A stretch of DNA of 64,000 nt from Scatolibacter rhodanostii (GTDB lineage: Bacteria; Bacillota; Clostridia; Oscillospirales; Acutalibacteraceae): contig NZ_FZLO01000006.1 in NCBI RefSeq assembly GCF_900197595.1, positions 98,705-162,704 of the forward strand. Direction: 5' to 3'. The notes beneath the pieces were generated by a model. That model worked only from the letters and a program-made list of their open reading frames with translations, ran no database searches and was not told the DNA's origin. Made by a program: the position numbers and the translations under genes. Shown here piece by piece: positions 1-8,239 of this stretch; within the stretch, counting starts at the first letter, position 1, and every line of letters begins with the position of its first letter.

Positions 1-371
1 AGCATATCAGTTTCATTCAATAAATCCTGTATAGCTTCACTTTTCATGGATGAAAGCTCTTCATAGGTCCAACCGCTATAAGTCACAACATCTTTGCCTA
101 TTGAATGAACAAGCTTTGCCAAATGAGTCAGTTCCTTAGGTTGGGTAAAGGGTTCCCCGCCGCTAAGCGTTATCCCCTTGAGCATAGGATTCTGTTTAAA
201 TTCTTCAAATATACTTTCTACTGAACGAAATGTACCGCCGCTAAAATCATGCGTTTGCGGATTATGACAGCCCGGGCACCCATGCGGACACCCTTGCACA
301 AATACGGTATAACGAATTCCCGGACCATCTGTAATGGATTCTTTCACTATACCTGCCAACCGAATTTCCAT
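1..371 (-). CDS. nrdG: Anaerobic RNR activating protein NrdG (C-terminus beyond window)
   Basis: Radical SAM enzyme that generates the glycyl radical on class III ribonucleotide reductase. The visible 123 codons begin MEIRLAGIVKES and contain the radical SAM cluster motif CPHGCPGC (CX3CX2C) near residues 27-34, followed by the SGGEPF segment typical of SAM binding. The start at 371 is preceded by an AAAGGTGG ribosome binding site. The gene runs off the left edge, so about the last fifth is missing. It follows the split nrdD pair on the same strand, but a terminator-like hairpin lies between them, so expression may be partly independent. A candidate -10 (TAAAAT) lies near 410-415. The identification is firm. 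Confidence 0.95.
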   Translation of the reverse strand, partial: MEIRLAGIVKESITDGPGIRYTVFVQGCPHGCPGCHNPQTHDFSGGTFRSVESIFEEFKQNPMLKGITLSGGEPFTQPKELTHLAKLVHSIGKDVVTYSGWTYEELSSMKSEAIQDLLNETDM

Positions 372-539
372 CTGCTCACCACCTTTATGGCTTTACTTAT
401 TATGTTTCTATTTTAGCACTTTTCTCTTTAAATTGAAAGACCTAAATTCTATATTAAAATTTTTTAACATATCCTTATATTCTTTCCTTTAAATCTTGCA
501 ACAGTGAACATTAAGAAATAAAAACTAGTTAAAGTAAGA

Positions 540-583
540 AAAATCCCGGTATAAAAAAGATAAATCTCTTTCTTATCCGGGTT
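540..583 (-). terminator. Terminator-like hairpin between the nrdD genes and nrdG
   Basis: On the minus strand the arms at 581-573 and 554-545 (CCCGGATAA against TTATACCGGG, with one bulged base) form a GC-closed stem that is followed by an ATTTTTC tract. It probably ends or attenuates transcription before nrdG. Confidence 0.6.
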
Positions 584-594
584 CCCCCTATAAT

Positions 595-756
595 TCAGCC
601 GCAACAGGAAGAGGAAAGATTATGCTTTACACGATCTCTTTCTTCTGCACGTTTGGCATTATTCCAACGATCTGTTGTTCCTACTAAATAGCCGGTAATT
701 CTTCTGATTCTTTCAAAATCTCTGCCTTCGCCAATAATGACTTCTTTTTTATCCAT
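595..756 (-). CDS. nrdD: Separate glycyl-radical domain of class III ribonucleotide reductase (53 aa)
   Basis: This 53-residue protein matches the extreme C-terminus of class III RNR: FERIRRITGYLVG holds the RxxGY glycyl-radical loop (Gly22), followed by a WNNAKRAEERDRVKHN helix as in full-length NrdD. It ends in a Cys-Cys-Gly tail. The upstream large subunit stops just after its zinc-binding cysteines and lacks this segment, so the two proteins together equal one normal NrdD. The start at 756 has a perfect AGGAGG Shine-Dalgarno about 7 nt upstream. The gene lies 41 bp after the large subunit's stop and in another frame, so stop readthrough cannot join them. By inference it supplies the radical glycine in trans, as the spare glycyl domain GrcA/YfiD does for pyruvate formate-lyase. 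Confidence 0.85.
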   Translation of the reverse strand: MDKKEVIIGEGRDFERIRRITGYLVGTTDRWNNAKRAEERDRVKHNLSSSCCG

Positions 757-797
757 GATAAATCCTCCTATACTACTGTGTTTTGTCTCTACTTATT

Positions 798-3077
798 TTA
801 TTCTATCAAGCTCGAATAATCCGGTACGTCATGATAACGAGTTTTTAGTTCCTGTAATTTTGAAAGTGGGACACCTTCTCCTGCTTTTCGTCCGCAACGA
901 GGGCATACTTCATCAATAATGCCGTTGTATCCGCAAACCGGGTCACGGTCTACTGGGTGATTGACAGAGCCATAGCCGATTCCTGCTTCTTTCATCGTGC
1001 GAATTACGCTTTCAAATGCATCAATGTTCTTACAAGTATCACCGTCAAGTTCCACATAGCTGATATGTCCTGCATTGGTCAACGCGTGGAAAGGTGCTTC
1101 TTTTCTGATTTTTTCATAACCGCTGATGGGATAATAAACCGGGATATGGAAAGAGTTTGTATAATATTCACGGCTTGTTACGCCTTCAATCTCACCAAAT
1201 AGCTTTTTATCCATACGGACAAAACGACCACTAAGACCCTCGGCAGGTGTCGCAATTAAGGTCCAGTTTAAATGTGTTTTTTCACACATATCATCCATGC
1301 GTTTTCTCATATATGAAATGATTTCGTAGCCAAGCTTATAGCTCTCTTCGCTCTCACCATGATGCTTACCTGTGAGCGCTTTCAGGGTTTCTGCAAGACC
1401 AATAAAACCAATACTTAGCGTTCCATGTTTCAGCACTTCAGCCACAGAATCTTCTCTCTGCAATTTTTCGGAATCTATCCAAACCCCTTGTCCCATCAAG
1501 AAAGGATAGTTATAAGCTTTTTTGCTGGATTGAATTTTAAAGCGATGCAATAATTGTTCAATCACCAGATCAATTCTCTGATCTAAAATCTCGTAGAATT
1601 TGGCGATATCACCGCCGGCTTGTATTCCCACTCTTGGTAAGTTAATCGAAGTAAAGCTCAAATTTCCTCGTCCGCAAGTAACTGAACGGTCAGGGTCATA
1701 GGCGTTTTGCATAACACGGGTTCGGCATCCCATATACGATACTTCTGAATTGTAATCGCCCGGTTTATAGTATTGAATATTGAATGGGGCATCAATAAAG
1801 CTAAAATTCGGGAACAATCGCTTAGCCGACACTCGCATAGACAGCTTAAACAAGTCGTAGTTTGGGTCAGTCTCATTGTAATTAATGCCCTCTTTGACTT
1901 TAAAAATCTGTACTGGGAAGATAGGTGTCTCGCCATCTCCTAGTCCATCTTCTGTAGCCAAAAGCAAATTGCGGATGACCATTCTTCCTTGTTCGCTAGT
2001 GTCTGTACCATAGTTCAGCGAACTAAACGGCACCTGCGCGCCTGCTCTCGAGTTCATGGTATTCAGGTTGTGAATCAAAGCTTCCATTGCTTGATAGGTT
2101 GCCTTATCTGTTCCACGCCAAGCGGCTTCTTTTACATAAGAAACAGCTTTAGATGCCTCTTCTTGGGTAAAAGTGTCTGCATTGGTCAAAACAGAAACCA
2201 CTTTTTCACTGTATTCATCTACTGTGTCCAGATTTACATTCTTACTCAGTTTTTCAGCGACTTCATCTGTAATCTTCTTGCTCTCTTCAAATGAAATCCC
2301 TTTCATAACCTGTATGTATTCTGTCAATGCCTTAAAATACTCTTTGCGATAGGTCTTATCAATTCCTTTTGCCATTGAGTAATCAAAATTGGGCACACTT
2401 TGTCCGCCGTGCATTTCGTTCTGATTGGCTTGAATAGCAATACAAGCTAGCGCAGCATAGCTTCGAATGTCATTCGGTTCTCTCAAATAACCGTGACCGG
2501 TAGAAAATCCACCTTTGAAAAGCTTAATTAAATCAATTTGGCAGCAAGTTTCAGTCAATGTGTAAAAATCTTTATCATGAATATGAATATCACCGCGGGC
2601 ATGGGCTTCGGCAATATGATGTGGAATTACATATTTATCATAGAAGCTTTTGGCCCCTTCAGAACCATACTTCAACATGGTTCCCATAGCCGTGTCAGCA
2701 TTGATATTGGCATTTTCACGCTTTAAGTCTACATCTTCTGCATTGACAAACGTAAGCGCCGAATAAATCTTGACAAGCTCATCATCCATTTCGCGGATTT
2801 TTTGATGCTCGGCTCTATATAGAATATAAGCTTTGGCTGTTTTAGCATATCCTGCTGCAATCAACTTTTCTTCCACAATATCTTGTATATGCTCTACTGT
2901 AGGCAAATCTGTTTGTTTTTCTGCTTCGGCTAAAACCGCACGGGTTAAATCGTCAAGCTCTTTATCACTAAACTTTTCTGTTGCATTACGAACATTGGCT
3001 TTAAAAATAGCTGCACGAATTTTCGAGGCATCAAATGCCGCTTTCTCTCCGCTTCTTTTTATAATTTCTCCCAGCAT
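798..3077 (-). CDS. nrdD: Anaerobic ribonucleoside-triphosphate reductase, large part (no glycyl-radical motif)
   Basis: Class III reductase making deoxynucleotides anaerobically (759 aa). Residues 1-90 form an ATP-cone allosteric domain (KRSGEKAAFD). The barrel carries family motifs GGQSVPNFDYSMAKG, YMGCRTRV and GRGNLSFTSINLPR. Near the end, DPVCGYNG and CPRCG give the four zinc-binding cysteines. The protein then stops at about the point where relatives continue into the RxxGY glycyl loop, which is instead encoded by the next gene (595-756). The start at 3077 follows a GAAAGGG sequence. The gene is preceded by a strong promoter with an NrdR box and a roughly 200-nt leader. The family is certain; the split is the odd point. 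Confidence 0.95.
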   Translation of the reverse strand: MLGEIIKRSGEKAAFDASKIRAAIFKANVRNATEKFSDKELDDLTRAVLAEAEKQTDLPTVEHIQDIVEEKLIAAGYAKTAKAYILYRAEHQKIREMDDELVKIYSALTFVNAEDVDLKRENANINADTAMGTMLKYGSEGAKSFYDKYVIPHHIAEAHARGDIHIHDKDFYTLTETCCQIDLIKLFKGGFSTGHGYLREPNDIRSYAALACIAIQANQNEMHGGQSVPNFDYSMAKGIDKTYRKEYFKALTEYIQVMKGISFEESKKITDEVAEKLSKNVNLDTVDEYSEKVVSVLTNADTFTQEEASKAVSYVKEAAWRGTDKATYQAMEALIHNLNTMNSRAGAQVPFSSLNYGTDTSEQGRMVIRNLLLATEDGLGDGETPIFPVQIFKVKEGINYNETDPNYDLFKLSMRVSAKRLFPNFSFIDAPFNIQYYKPGDYNSEVSYMGCRTRVMQNAYDPDRSVTCGRGNLSFTSINLPRVGIQAGGDIAKFYEILDQRIDLVIEQLLHRFKIQSSKKAYNYPFLMGQGVWIDSEKLQREDSVAEVLKHGTLSIGFIGLAETLKALTGKHHGESEESYKLGYEIISYMRKRMDDMCEKTHLNWTLIATPAEGLSGRFVRMDKKLFGEIEGVTSREYYTNSFHIPVYYPISGYEKIRKEAPFHALTNAGHISYVELDGDTCKNIDAFESVIRTMKEAGIGYGSVNHPVDRDPVCGYNGIIDEVCPRCGRKAGEGVPLSKLQELKTRYHDVPDYSSLIE

Positions 3078-3210
3078 AATGGCAACCCTTTCTTCACGGC
3101 AAATTAACCTTTTTTTCTATGTGTTTACTGTACCGCATGCTTCTCTTTTTTCTATGTTTTTAAAGAATTTAGCGCAAATTTTCGCTTATTTTCAGTCTTG
3201 GAGACAAATA

Positions 3211-3250
3211 AGAATAGATTAAATTTCTGCGGAGAATTTAATCTATTCCT
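3211..3250 (-). other. Long hairpin in the nrdD 5' leader
   Basis: Arms 3213-3225 and 3235-3247 are perfectly complementary over 13 bp (AATAGATTAAATT) around a 9-nt loop, and pairing continues outward with one bulge. It lies in the transcribed leader between the promoter and nrdD. It is AU-rich and lacks a long U tract, so it is not a typical terminator. Its function is unknown. Confidence 0.6.
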
Positions 3251-3284
3251 TATACGGCGCTGATTCATTTCTTCTGTGTTTTAG

Positions 3285-3336
3285 ATTATAACACCCCCAC
3301 TGGATGATGTCAACCACCAAACACTATATATAGTAT
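3285..3336 (-). promoter_or_regulatory. nrdD promoter with NrdR box
   Basis: On the minus strand TTGACA (3313-3308) and TATAAT (3290-3285) are separated by exactly 17 bp, a consensus sigma-A promoter. Directly upstream, 3321-3336 reads ACACTATATATAGTAT, matching the NrdR consensus ACACWATATATWGTGT at 15 of 16 positions. A weaker copy (10 of 16) sits at 3342-3357, shifted by 21 bp, two DNA turns. NrdR represses RNR genes in response to bound dATP/ATP, so this is the expected regulator. Confidence 0.9.
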
Positions 3337-3409
3337 AAATTTAGCTATATATTTTAGATATGATTCTAAATGTTGTTGCAGAAAAAACTATCGCTTTCGA
3401 CGTTTTTCT

Positions 3410-5194
3410 TTATTTTTCTTGCGTAGCTATGGTAATTCCCAATTCTTCTAACTGTTCTTGATCTACATCACCCGGTGCATTTGTCATCAATTCAACCATA
3501 CTTTGTACCTTTGGATAAGCCAAAACATCACGAAGACTCTCTGCTTCCAGCAAAACCATAATTAATCTGTCCATACCAATGCCAACACCGCCATGAGGGG
3601 GTGCACCATATTTAAACGCATCCAAAAGATAGCCAAACTTTTCTTGTGCTTTTTCCTGTGTTAAACCTAAAAGGCTGAAAATACGTCCTTGCAGTTCAGA
3701 ATCAGTTACACGAATCGAGCCGCTGCACATTTCCTCACCGTTCAGCACTAAATCATAGGCTTGTGCACGAACTTCGCCCTTATCGCTTTCCAAATACGGC
3801 AAGCATTCATCCAAAGGAGATGTAAATGGATGGTGCATCGCAACCCACTCGTTGGCGTCTTCATCAAATTCAAAGAACGGCATTTCAACGACCCACAAGA
3901 AATTATGCTTTCCGGCAGGAACAATATCCAGCTTTTTGGCCACTTCTACACGTAGCATACCAAGCTGTGGCAAGACATGGCTTGTTTTGGTGTCGGCAAT
4001 GATTAAAATAACGTCGCCTGTTTCTGCCCCTGTTTTTTGATAAATAGCTTGCATTTCTTCTTCCGCCATAAACTTGGCAAATGAACTGGTGGTGGCTTCT
4101 TCTGTCATACGAACCCAGGCAAGACCTTTTGCACCGATTCCCTTTGCTGTAGCCGTAAGTTTGTCAATTTCTTTGCGGGTGAGTTTGGTTGCTGCATTTT
4201 TAGCTACAATTGCGCGCACACTTCCGCCGCCCTCAATAGCTCCTGTAAATACGCTGAATCCACAAGACTTCACAACATCACTGATGTCGCAAATCTCCAT
4301 GCCATATCGAGTATCAGGCTTATCTGAACCAAAACGCTCCATCGACTCTTTATAAGTGATTCTCGGCAGCGGCATGGGAATTTCCACGCCCATAACTTCT
4401 TTCATCATGTGGCTGATATAGCCCTCAACCATACCGAGTACATCATCCATTTCTACAAAAGACATTTCCACGTCAATTTGTGTGAATTCAGGCTGACGGT
4501 TTGCTCTCAAGTCTTCATCACGGAAACATCTGGCAATTTGGAAGTAGCGGTCAAAACCAGCCACCATAGAAAGCTGTTTATAAAGCTGAGGCGATTGTGG
4601 CAATGCATAAAAACTGCCTTTATGCAGACGGCTTGGTACAATAAAGTCTTTTGCCCCTTCGGGAGTTGATTTAATCAGCATAGGGGTTTCGATTTCGATA
4701 AACCCATTGTCATCAAAATAATCTCTCGTCACTTTGGCAATTTTGTGGCGCATTAGTAGATTTCTTTGCAGCATAGGACGGCGCAAATCGAGATAGCGAT
4801 ATTTTAAGCGTAAATCTTCTTTGGCTGTTGTTTCATCAATGATTTCAAAAGGAGGTGTTTCGGATTGATTGAGAATGCGCAACTCTTCTACAAAAATTTC
4901 AATCTCCCCTGTTGGAATATCTTTATTTTTAGAGGATCGCTCGCGAACTGTTCCCACTGCTGCCAACACAAACTCTGAACGCACAGCAAACGCTTTATCA
5001 AAGACCGCCTTATCAGTAGAATCATCAAAAGCTAGCTGCACCAAACCGGTACGGTCACGCAAATCAATAAAAATGAGCTGTCCAAGGTCACGCTGACGCT
5101 GCGCCCAGCCAAATACAACTGCTTTTTGACCAACATCACCCATGCGAAATTCTCCGCAATATTTAGTTCTTTTCAGTCCATGAATCGTTTCCAT
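3410..5194 (-). CDS. aspS: Aspartate--tRNA ligase
   Basis: Class II aminoacyl-tRNA synthetase charging tRNA-Asp, and possibly tRNA-Asn if non-discriminating (594 aa). It has an N-terminal OB-fold anticodon domain (VGQKAVVFGWAQRQRDLGQ), motif 2 (QIARCFRDEDLRANRQPEF), a GAD insertion domain, and motif 3 (GVGIGMDRLIMVL). The start at 5194 (METIHGL) was chosen because GAGAGG precedes it; an upstream in-frame start would add 19 residues unlike the family. It is the second gene of the hisS-aspS pair, about 115 bp after hisS with no terminator seen, and so is under the T-box leader ahead of hisS. Identification is firm; discrimination between Asp and Asn tRNA cannot be read here. Confidence 0.97.
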   Translation of the reverse strand: METIHGLKRTKYCGEFRMGDVGQKAVVFGWAQRQRDLGQLIFIDLRDRTGLVQLAFDDSTDKAVFDKAFAVRSEFVLAAVGTVRERSSKNKDIPTGEIEIFVEELRILNQSETPPFEIIDETTAKEDLRLKYRYLDLRRPMLQRNLLMRHKIAKVTRDYFDDNGFIEIETPMLIKSTPEGAKDFIVPSRLHKGSFYALPQSPQLYKQLSMVAGFDRYFQIARCFRDEDLRANRQPEFTQIDVEMSFVEMDDVLGMVEGYISHMMKEVMGVEIPMPLPRITYKESMERFGSDKPDTRYGMEICDISDVVKSCGFSVFTGAIEGGGSVRAIVAKNAATKLTRKEIDKLTATAKGIGAKGLAWVRMTEEATTSSFAKFMAEEEMQAIYQKTGAETGDVILIIADTKTSHVLPQLGMLRVEVAKKLDIVPAGKHNFLWVVEMPFFEFDEDANEWVAMHHPFTSPLDECLPYLESDKGEVRAQAYDLVLNGEEMCSGSIRVTDSELQGRIFSLLGLTQEKAQEKFGYLLDAFKYGAPPHGGVGIGMDRLIMVLLEAESLRDVLAYPKVQSMVELMTNAPGDVDQEQLEELGITIATQEK

Positions 5195-5308
5195 TGCTTT
5201 TCTATCCTCTCTTTTATCAAACTCAGCTTTTCGCTGTCTCCAAACCACCATACCTGACGATTAAAATGGAGCTATTCTATAGCGGGATGCCCTTATATCG
5301 GAATCAAT

Positions 5309-6601
5309 TTATAAAGACAAATCTTCCGCTGTTGTGACCACGGTAATATATTCGTCTACAAAATTATCGCCCAATGAAACGCTTGTGGTTTCACCTGTTT
5401 TCATGTTTTTCATTTTGGCCTGATTCTGCGCCAGTTCTTCTTCGCCCAATACAATAGTAAACTTAGCACCTATTTTGTTGGCATATTTCATTTGTGCTTT
5501 TAAACCTCTGCCGCACAAATCACAATCTGCAAACACACCACAGCGGTGCAAATCATTTGTCAGCGCAAATGCTCTTACATTCGCTTCTTTATTCATAGAA
5601 GCAATATAAACTTCGCATTTCTCCGGCTCTGGCAGTTCAAGACCTTGTGCTTGCATGACAAGCATAATACGGTCTAGTCCCATAGCATAGCCGATACCTG
5701 CTGTTGGATTTCCTCCCAGCTGCTCTACTAAGCCATCATAACGTCCCCCACCGCCAACGGCACCTTGGGCCCCAATATCATTTGAAACAAACTCAAACAC
5801 AGTGCGTGTGTAATAATCCAATCCACGTACCAATGATGTGTCAATTTCATAGTCTATATCGACCGCTTTCAGACAGGCCTGCACCTGCTCAAAGTGCTCA
5901 CGGCAGTCATCACAAATATAATCCAGAATCTTGGGTGCTCCTTTGGCGATTTCTGCACAAACGGGACTTTTGCAATCCAAAATCCTCATCGGATTTCTAT
6001 CCAAGCGAGAAACGCAGGTTTCGCAAAGCTCTTCTTTATAACCCAGGAAATATTCTTTAAGTGCTTTGTGATATTCAGCGCGGCAAGTTGGGCAGCCAAT
6101 CGAATTCAGTTTAAGCCCGATGTTTTGTAGTCCTAAACGTTCGATGGTAGACACAGCCATTGCAATGACCTGCGCGTCAGCAGCGGCCTCAGCAGCACCA
6201 AACATTTCCACACCAAACTGGTGAAATTCTCTCAAACGCCCGGCTTGCGGTTTTTCATAGCGATAACAGGTGGTATTGTAATAAAGCTTTACCGGGAACC
6301 CCCCGTTATACAAACCGCTTTCAAGCATAGCACGAACAGCACCCGCTGTTCCCTCTGGGCGAAGCGTAATCGAACGTCCACCTTTATCCTCAAAGGTATA
6401 CATTTGCTTTTCAACCACATCGGTTGTATCTCCCACTCCACGTAAAAACAGTTCTGTATGCTCAAAGACAGGTGTTCTCACTTCGGCAAATCCGTTCATC
6501 TCTGCTTCTGAACGCATCACCATTTCTATAATCTGCCACTGATTTGATTTATCAGGCAGAATATCAAATGTTCCCTTGGGGGCTTTTGTAATCAATTCCA
6601 T
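5309..6601 (-). CDS. hisS: Histidine--tRNA ligase
   Basis: Class II synthetase charging tRNA-His (430 aa). It opens with KAPKGTFDILPDKS, has motif 2 (TCYRYEKPQAGRLREFHQFG), the histidine-specific motif LVRGLDYYTRTVFEF near residues 258-272, motif 3 (GIGYAMGLDRIML), and a C-terminal anticodon-binding domain (VYIASMNKEANVRAFALTND). The start at 6601 follows AAAGGATG. It is directly downstream of a T-box leader and upstream of aspS, the standard Firmicutes gene pair. Expression should rise when the cognate uncharged tRNA accumulates. Confidence 0.97.
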   Translation of the reverse strand: MELITKAPKGTFDILPDKSNQWQIIEMVMRSEAEMNGFAEVRTPVFEHTELFLRGVGDTTDVVEKQMYTFEDKGGRSITLRPEGTAGAVRAMLESGLYNGGFPVKLYYNTTCYRYEKPQAGRLREFHQFGVEMFGAAEAAADAQVIAMAVSTIERLGLQNIGLKLNSIGCPTCRAEYHKALKEYFLGYKEELCETCVSRLDRNPMRILDCKSPVCAEIAKGAPKILDYICDDCREHFEQVQACLKAVDIDYEIDTSLVRGLDYYTRTVFEFVSNDIGAQGAVGGGGRYDGLVEQLGGNPTAGIGYAMGLDRIMLVMQAQGLELPEPEKCEVYIASMNKEANVRAFALTNDLHRCGVFADCDLCGRGLKAQMKYANKIGAKFTIVLGEEELAQNQAKMKNMKTGETTSVSLGDNFVDEYITVVTTAEDLSL

Positions 6602-6696
6602 TTTAATACATCCTTTCTTTACTGCATAAATAGGCCTGTTTTACAGGATTTGTTTTTCCTTTTTTGTAAGTTTTCATCTAAAAAGGAAAAATAGAT

Positions 6697-6905
6697 AAAA
6701 AACCTCCGTCCCGGCTAAGGGACGAAGGTTTACTTCGTGGTGCCACCCTTTTTCGAAAATTTAATAAATTTTCCTCAAAAGACCCTGTCCGCCAGGGCAA
6801 CGATTGCTCCTAAGTGTCTTCATCCTCATTTCACTAAGGGACTTTCAGCAAAAGCTGCCCCTCTCTCTGTATGTGAATATGTTAGGACTACTCTTCTTAT
6901 TCACG
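6697..6905 (-). promoter_or_regulatory. T-box riboswitch of the hisS-aspS operon
   Basis: On the minus strand the leader shows an AGUA motif, an AGAGAG bulge, the specifier region GAAGACACUUAGGAGC, the T-box sequence AAGGGTGGCACCACG (6750-6736) that pairs with the tRNA acceptor end, and a terminator (AACCTTCGTCCC paired with GGGACGGAGGTT, then TTTTTT) at 6730-6697. Uncharged tRNA would stabilise the antiterminator. The specifier position holds GAC (Asp), and shifting by 2 nt gives CAC (His), so both products of the operon could be sensed. It starts almost at the mgsA stop codon. Confidence 0.93.
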
Positions 6906-6925
6906 GCAATTATGCATTCATTTAA

Positions 6926-7324
6926 TCAATCTCTCAGGATATCACGCCAATCCAAATCGCCTCTCTCAAGGCCATGAATCAAGACTTCTGCTGTGGCAAT
7001 GTTTGTCGCAACAGGAATGCTGTGCATATCACATAAGCGAAGCAAATTCATATCATTAGGTTCATGTGGTTTGGGTGTCAATGGATCACGGAAGAAAAGC
7101 AGCAAATCGATTTCGTTACATGAAATTCTTGCTGAAATCTGCTGGTCACCGCCCTGTGAGCCGCTCAAGAATCGTTGAATTGTCAACCCGGTTGCCTCTG
7201 AAACCATTTTACCTGTTGTACCTGTACTGCAAAGTGAATGTCGGCTTAAAATGCCGCAGTACGCAATACAAAATTGCACCATCAATTCTTTTTTTGCGTC
7301 ATGCGCTGAAATCGCGATGTTCAT
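6926..7324 (-). CDS. mgsA: Methylglyoxal synthase
   Basis: Converts dihydroxyacetone phosphate to methylglyoxal and phosphate, an overflow route of glycolysis (132 aa, normal length). Diagnostic motifs are STGTTG near residue 33, [14 protein letters not shown], a [19 protein letters not shown] segment and NIATAE. The catalytic Asp of the GGDQQ motif is present. The start at 7324 follows GGAGGAATTATAG. It sits between minD and hisS on the same strand. In many Clostridia mgsA closes the mre-min cell-shape cluster, as here. The T-box leader of hisS begins right after its stop codon. Confidence 0.96.
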   Translation of the reverse strand: MNIAISAHDAKKELMVQFCIAYCGILSRHSLCSTGTTGKMVSEATGLTIQRFLSGSQGGDQQISARISCNEIDLLLFFRDPLTPKPHEPNDMNLLRLCDMHSIPVATNIATAEVLIHGLERGDLDWRDILRD

Positions 7325-7372
7325 CTATAATTCCTCCTACTTCCATACTTTTTTCATGCCTTTAACAGACTC

Positions 7373-8107
7373 TCACAGCGAAACCGGCACCATATCGCCT
7401 TCTAGGCGTGCTGCTATTCTGCTGATTGCCATCATACCAAAACTGTTTGCTTTTGCCGGTTTTCCGTTCTGAAAAGCACCAGCCAATCCAAAATCCTCTG
7501 GAATTACTCCCAAAAGACGAATCCCTGTACTATCTATTACAGCATCTAAATCTTCGTATACCGCTGCTGTTTCAAAAAATTCTCTTTGAAAACGATTGAT
7601 GACCAGCCATTTTTCATCGACTGACATCTTCTCCAGTGCATTCCGTACAGCGCCTGTTCCCCGCACACAAATCGGGTCAGGGTTGCACACAACAACGGCT
7701 CTGTCGGCTTCAGAAGAACTGGCACGAAAACCTGTTCCAAGCCCTGCAGGAGAATCTAGGATTACATGGTCATAATATTTTTTTAAGAGAGGCACCAATT
7801 GTTTCATCATATTGGCAGTCACTGATAGCTCAACAGATGCCGGAGCAGGTAAAAGAAACAATCCCTCCGCCATGGCACAGGGATATACTGCATCAATTGG
7901 TGCACAGCGTCCATGCATAACGTCCGCTATATCAAACACCAAATTCTCTTCTATTCCCGTCATCTTGTCCAAACTGCGCAAGCCCGCATCGCCGTCAATG
8001 AGCAAAACGCGGCGGCCCCGTGCAGCCAGTGCACGTCCTAGTCCAACAGAAAAAACAGATTTTCCAACGCCGCCTTTTCCTGATGTCACTACTGTTGAAA
8101 TCCCCAT
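7373..8107 (-). CDS. minD: MinD-like ParA-family ATPase
   Basis: P-loop ATPase of the MinD/ParA superfamily, which positions the division septum in other bacteria (244 aa). The deviant Walker A SGKGGVGKS lies at residues 9-17, then the MinD signature DGDAGLRSLDKMTG and Walker B VILDSPAGLG. The C-terminus lacks an obvious amphipathic membrane-targeting helix, unlike typical MinD. The start at 8107 is preferred over the in-frame ATG at 8125: GAGGT lies 7 nt before it, and the promoter -10 at 8132-8127 would place 8125 upstream of the transcript start. MinC and MinE are not neighbours although the location beside mreBCD/PBP2 is typical. A MinD-related positioning ATPase is also possible. Confidence 0.85.
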   Translation of the reverse strand: MGISTVVTSGKGGVGKSVFSVGLGRALAARGRRVLLIDGDAGLRSLDKMTGIEENLVFDIADVMHGRCAPIDAVYPCAMAEGLFLLPAPASVELSVTANMMKQLVPLLKKYYDHVILDSPAGLGTGFRASSSEADRAVVVCNPDPICVRGTGAVRNALEKMSVDEKWLVINRFQREFFETAAVYEDLDAVIDSTGIRLLGVIPEDFGLAGAFQNGKPAKANSFGMMAISRIAARLEGDMVPVSL

Positions 8108-8126
8108 GTACATTACCTCAACCATA

Positions 8127-8155
8127 ATATTATCATAAGAATTCTAGGATGTCAA
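8127..8155 (-). promoter_or_regulatory. Promoter of minD-mgsA
   Basis: TTGACA (8155-8150) and TAATAT (8132-8127) on the minus strand are 17 bp apart. Transcription would begin near 8120, giving a very short leader containing the GAGGT of minD. The unit may run on into the hisS T-box leader. Confidence 0.8.
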
Positions 8156-8239
8156 AATTTAATTTTCAAAGCTTTACCAAAGCTTGTCTTGCTAAAAGAT
8201 TGTGAGCCGTTTTTAAGAAATATATTCCATTTCCGGTTT

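Noticed and set aside
756..798. nrdD split as a sequencing frameshift or stop readthrough
   Set aside because: There is a 41-bp gap with a perfect AGGAGG for the second gene and it is in another frame, so an intended separate gene is more likely; raw reads would still be worth checking.
3410..5251. Upstream ORF start for aspS at 5251
   Set aside because: The 19 extra residues are not AspRS-like and lack a ribosome binding site, whereas 5194 has GAGAGG and a canonical METIHGL start.
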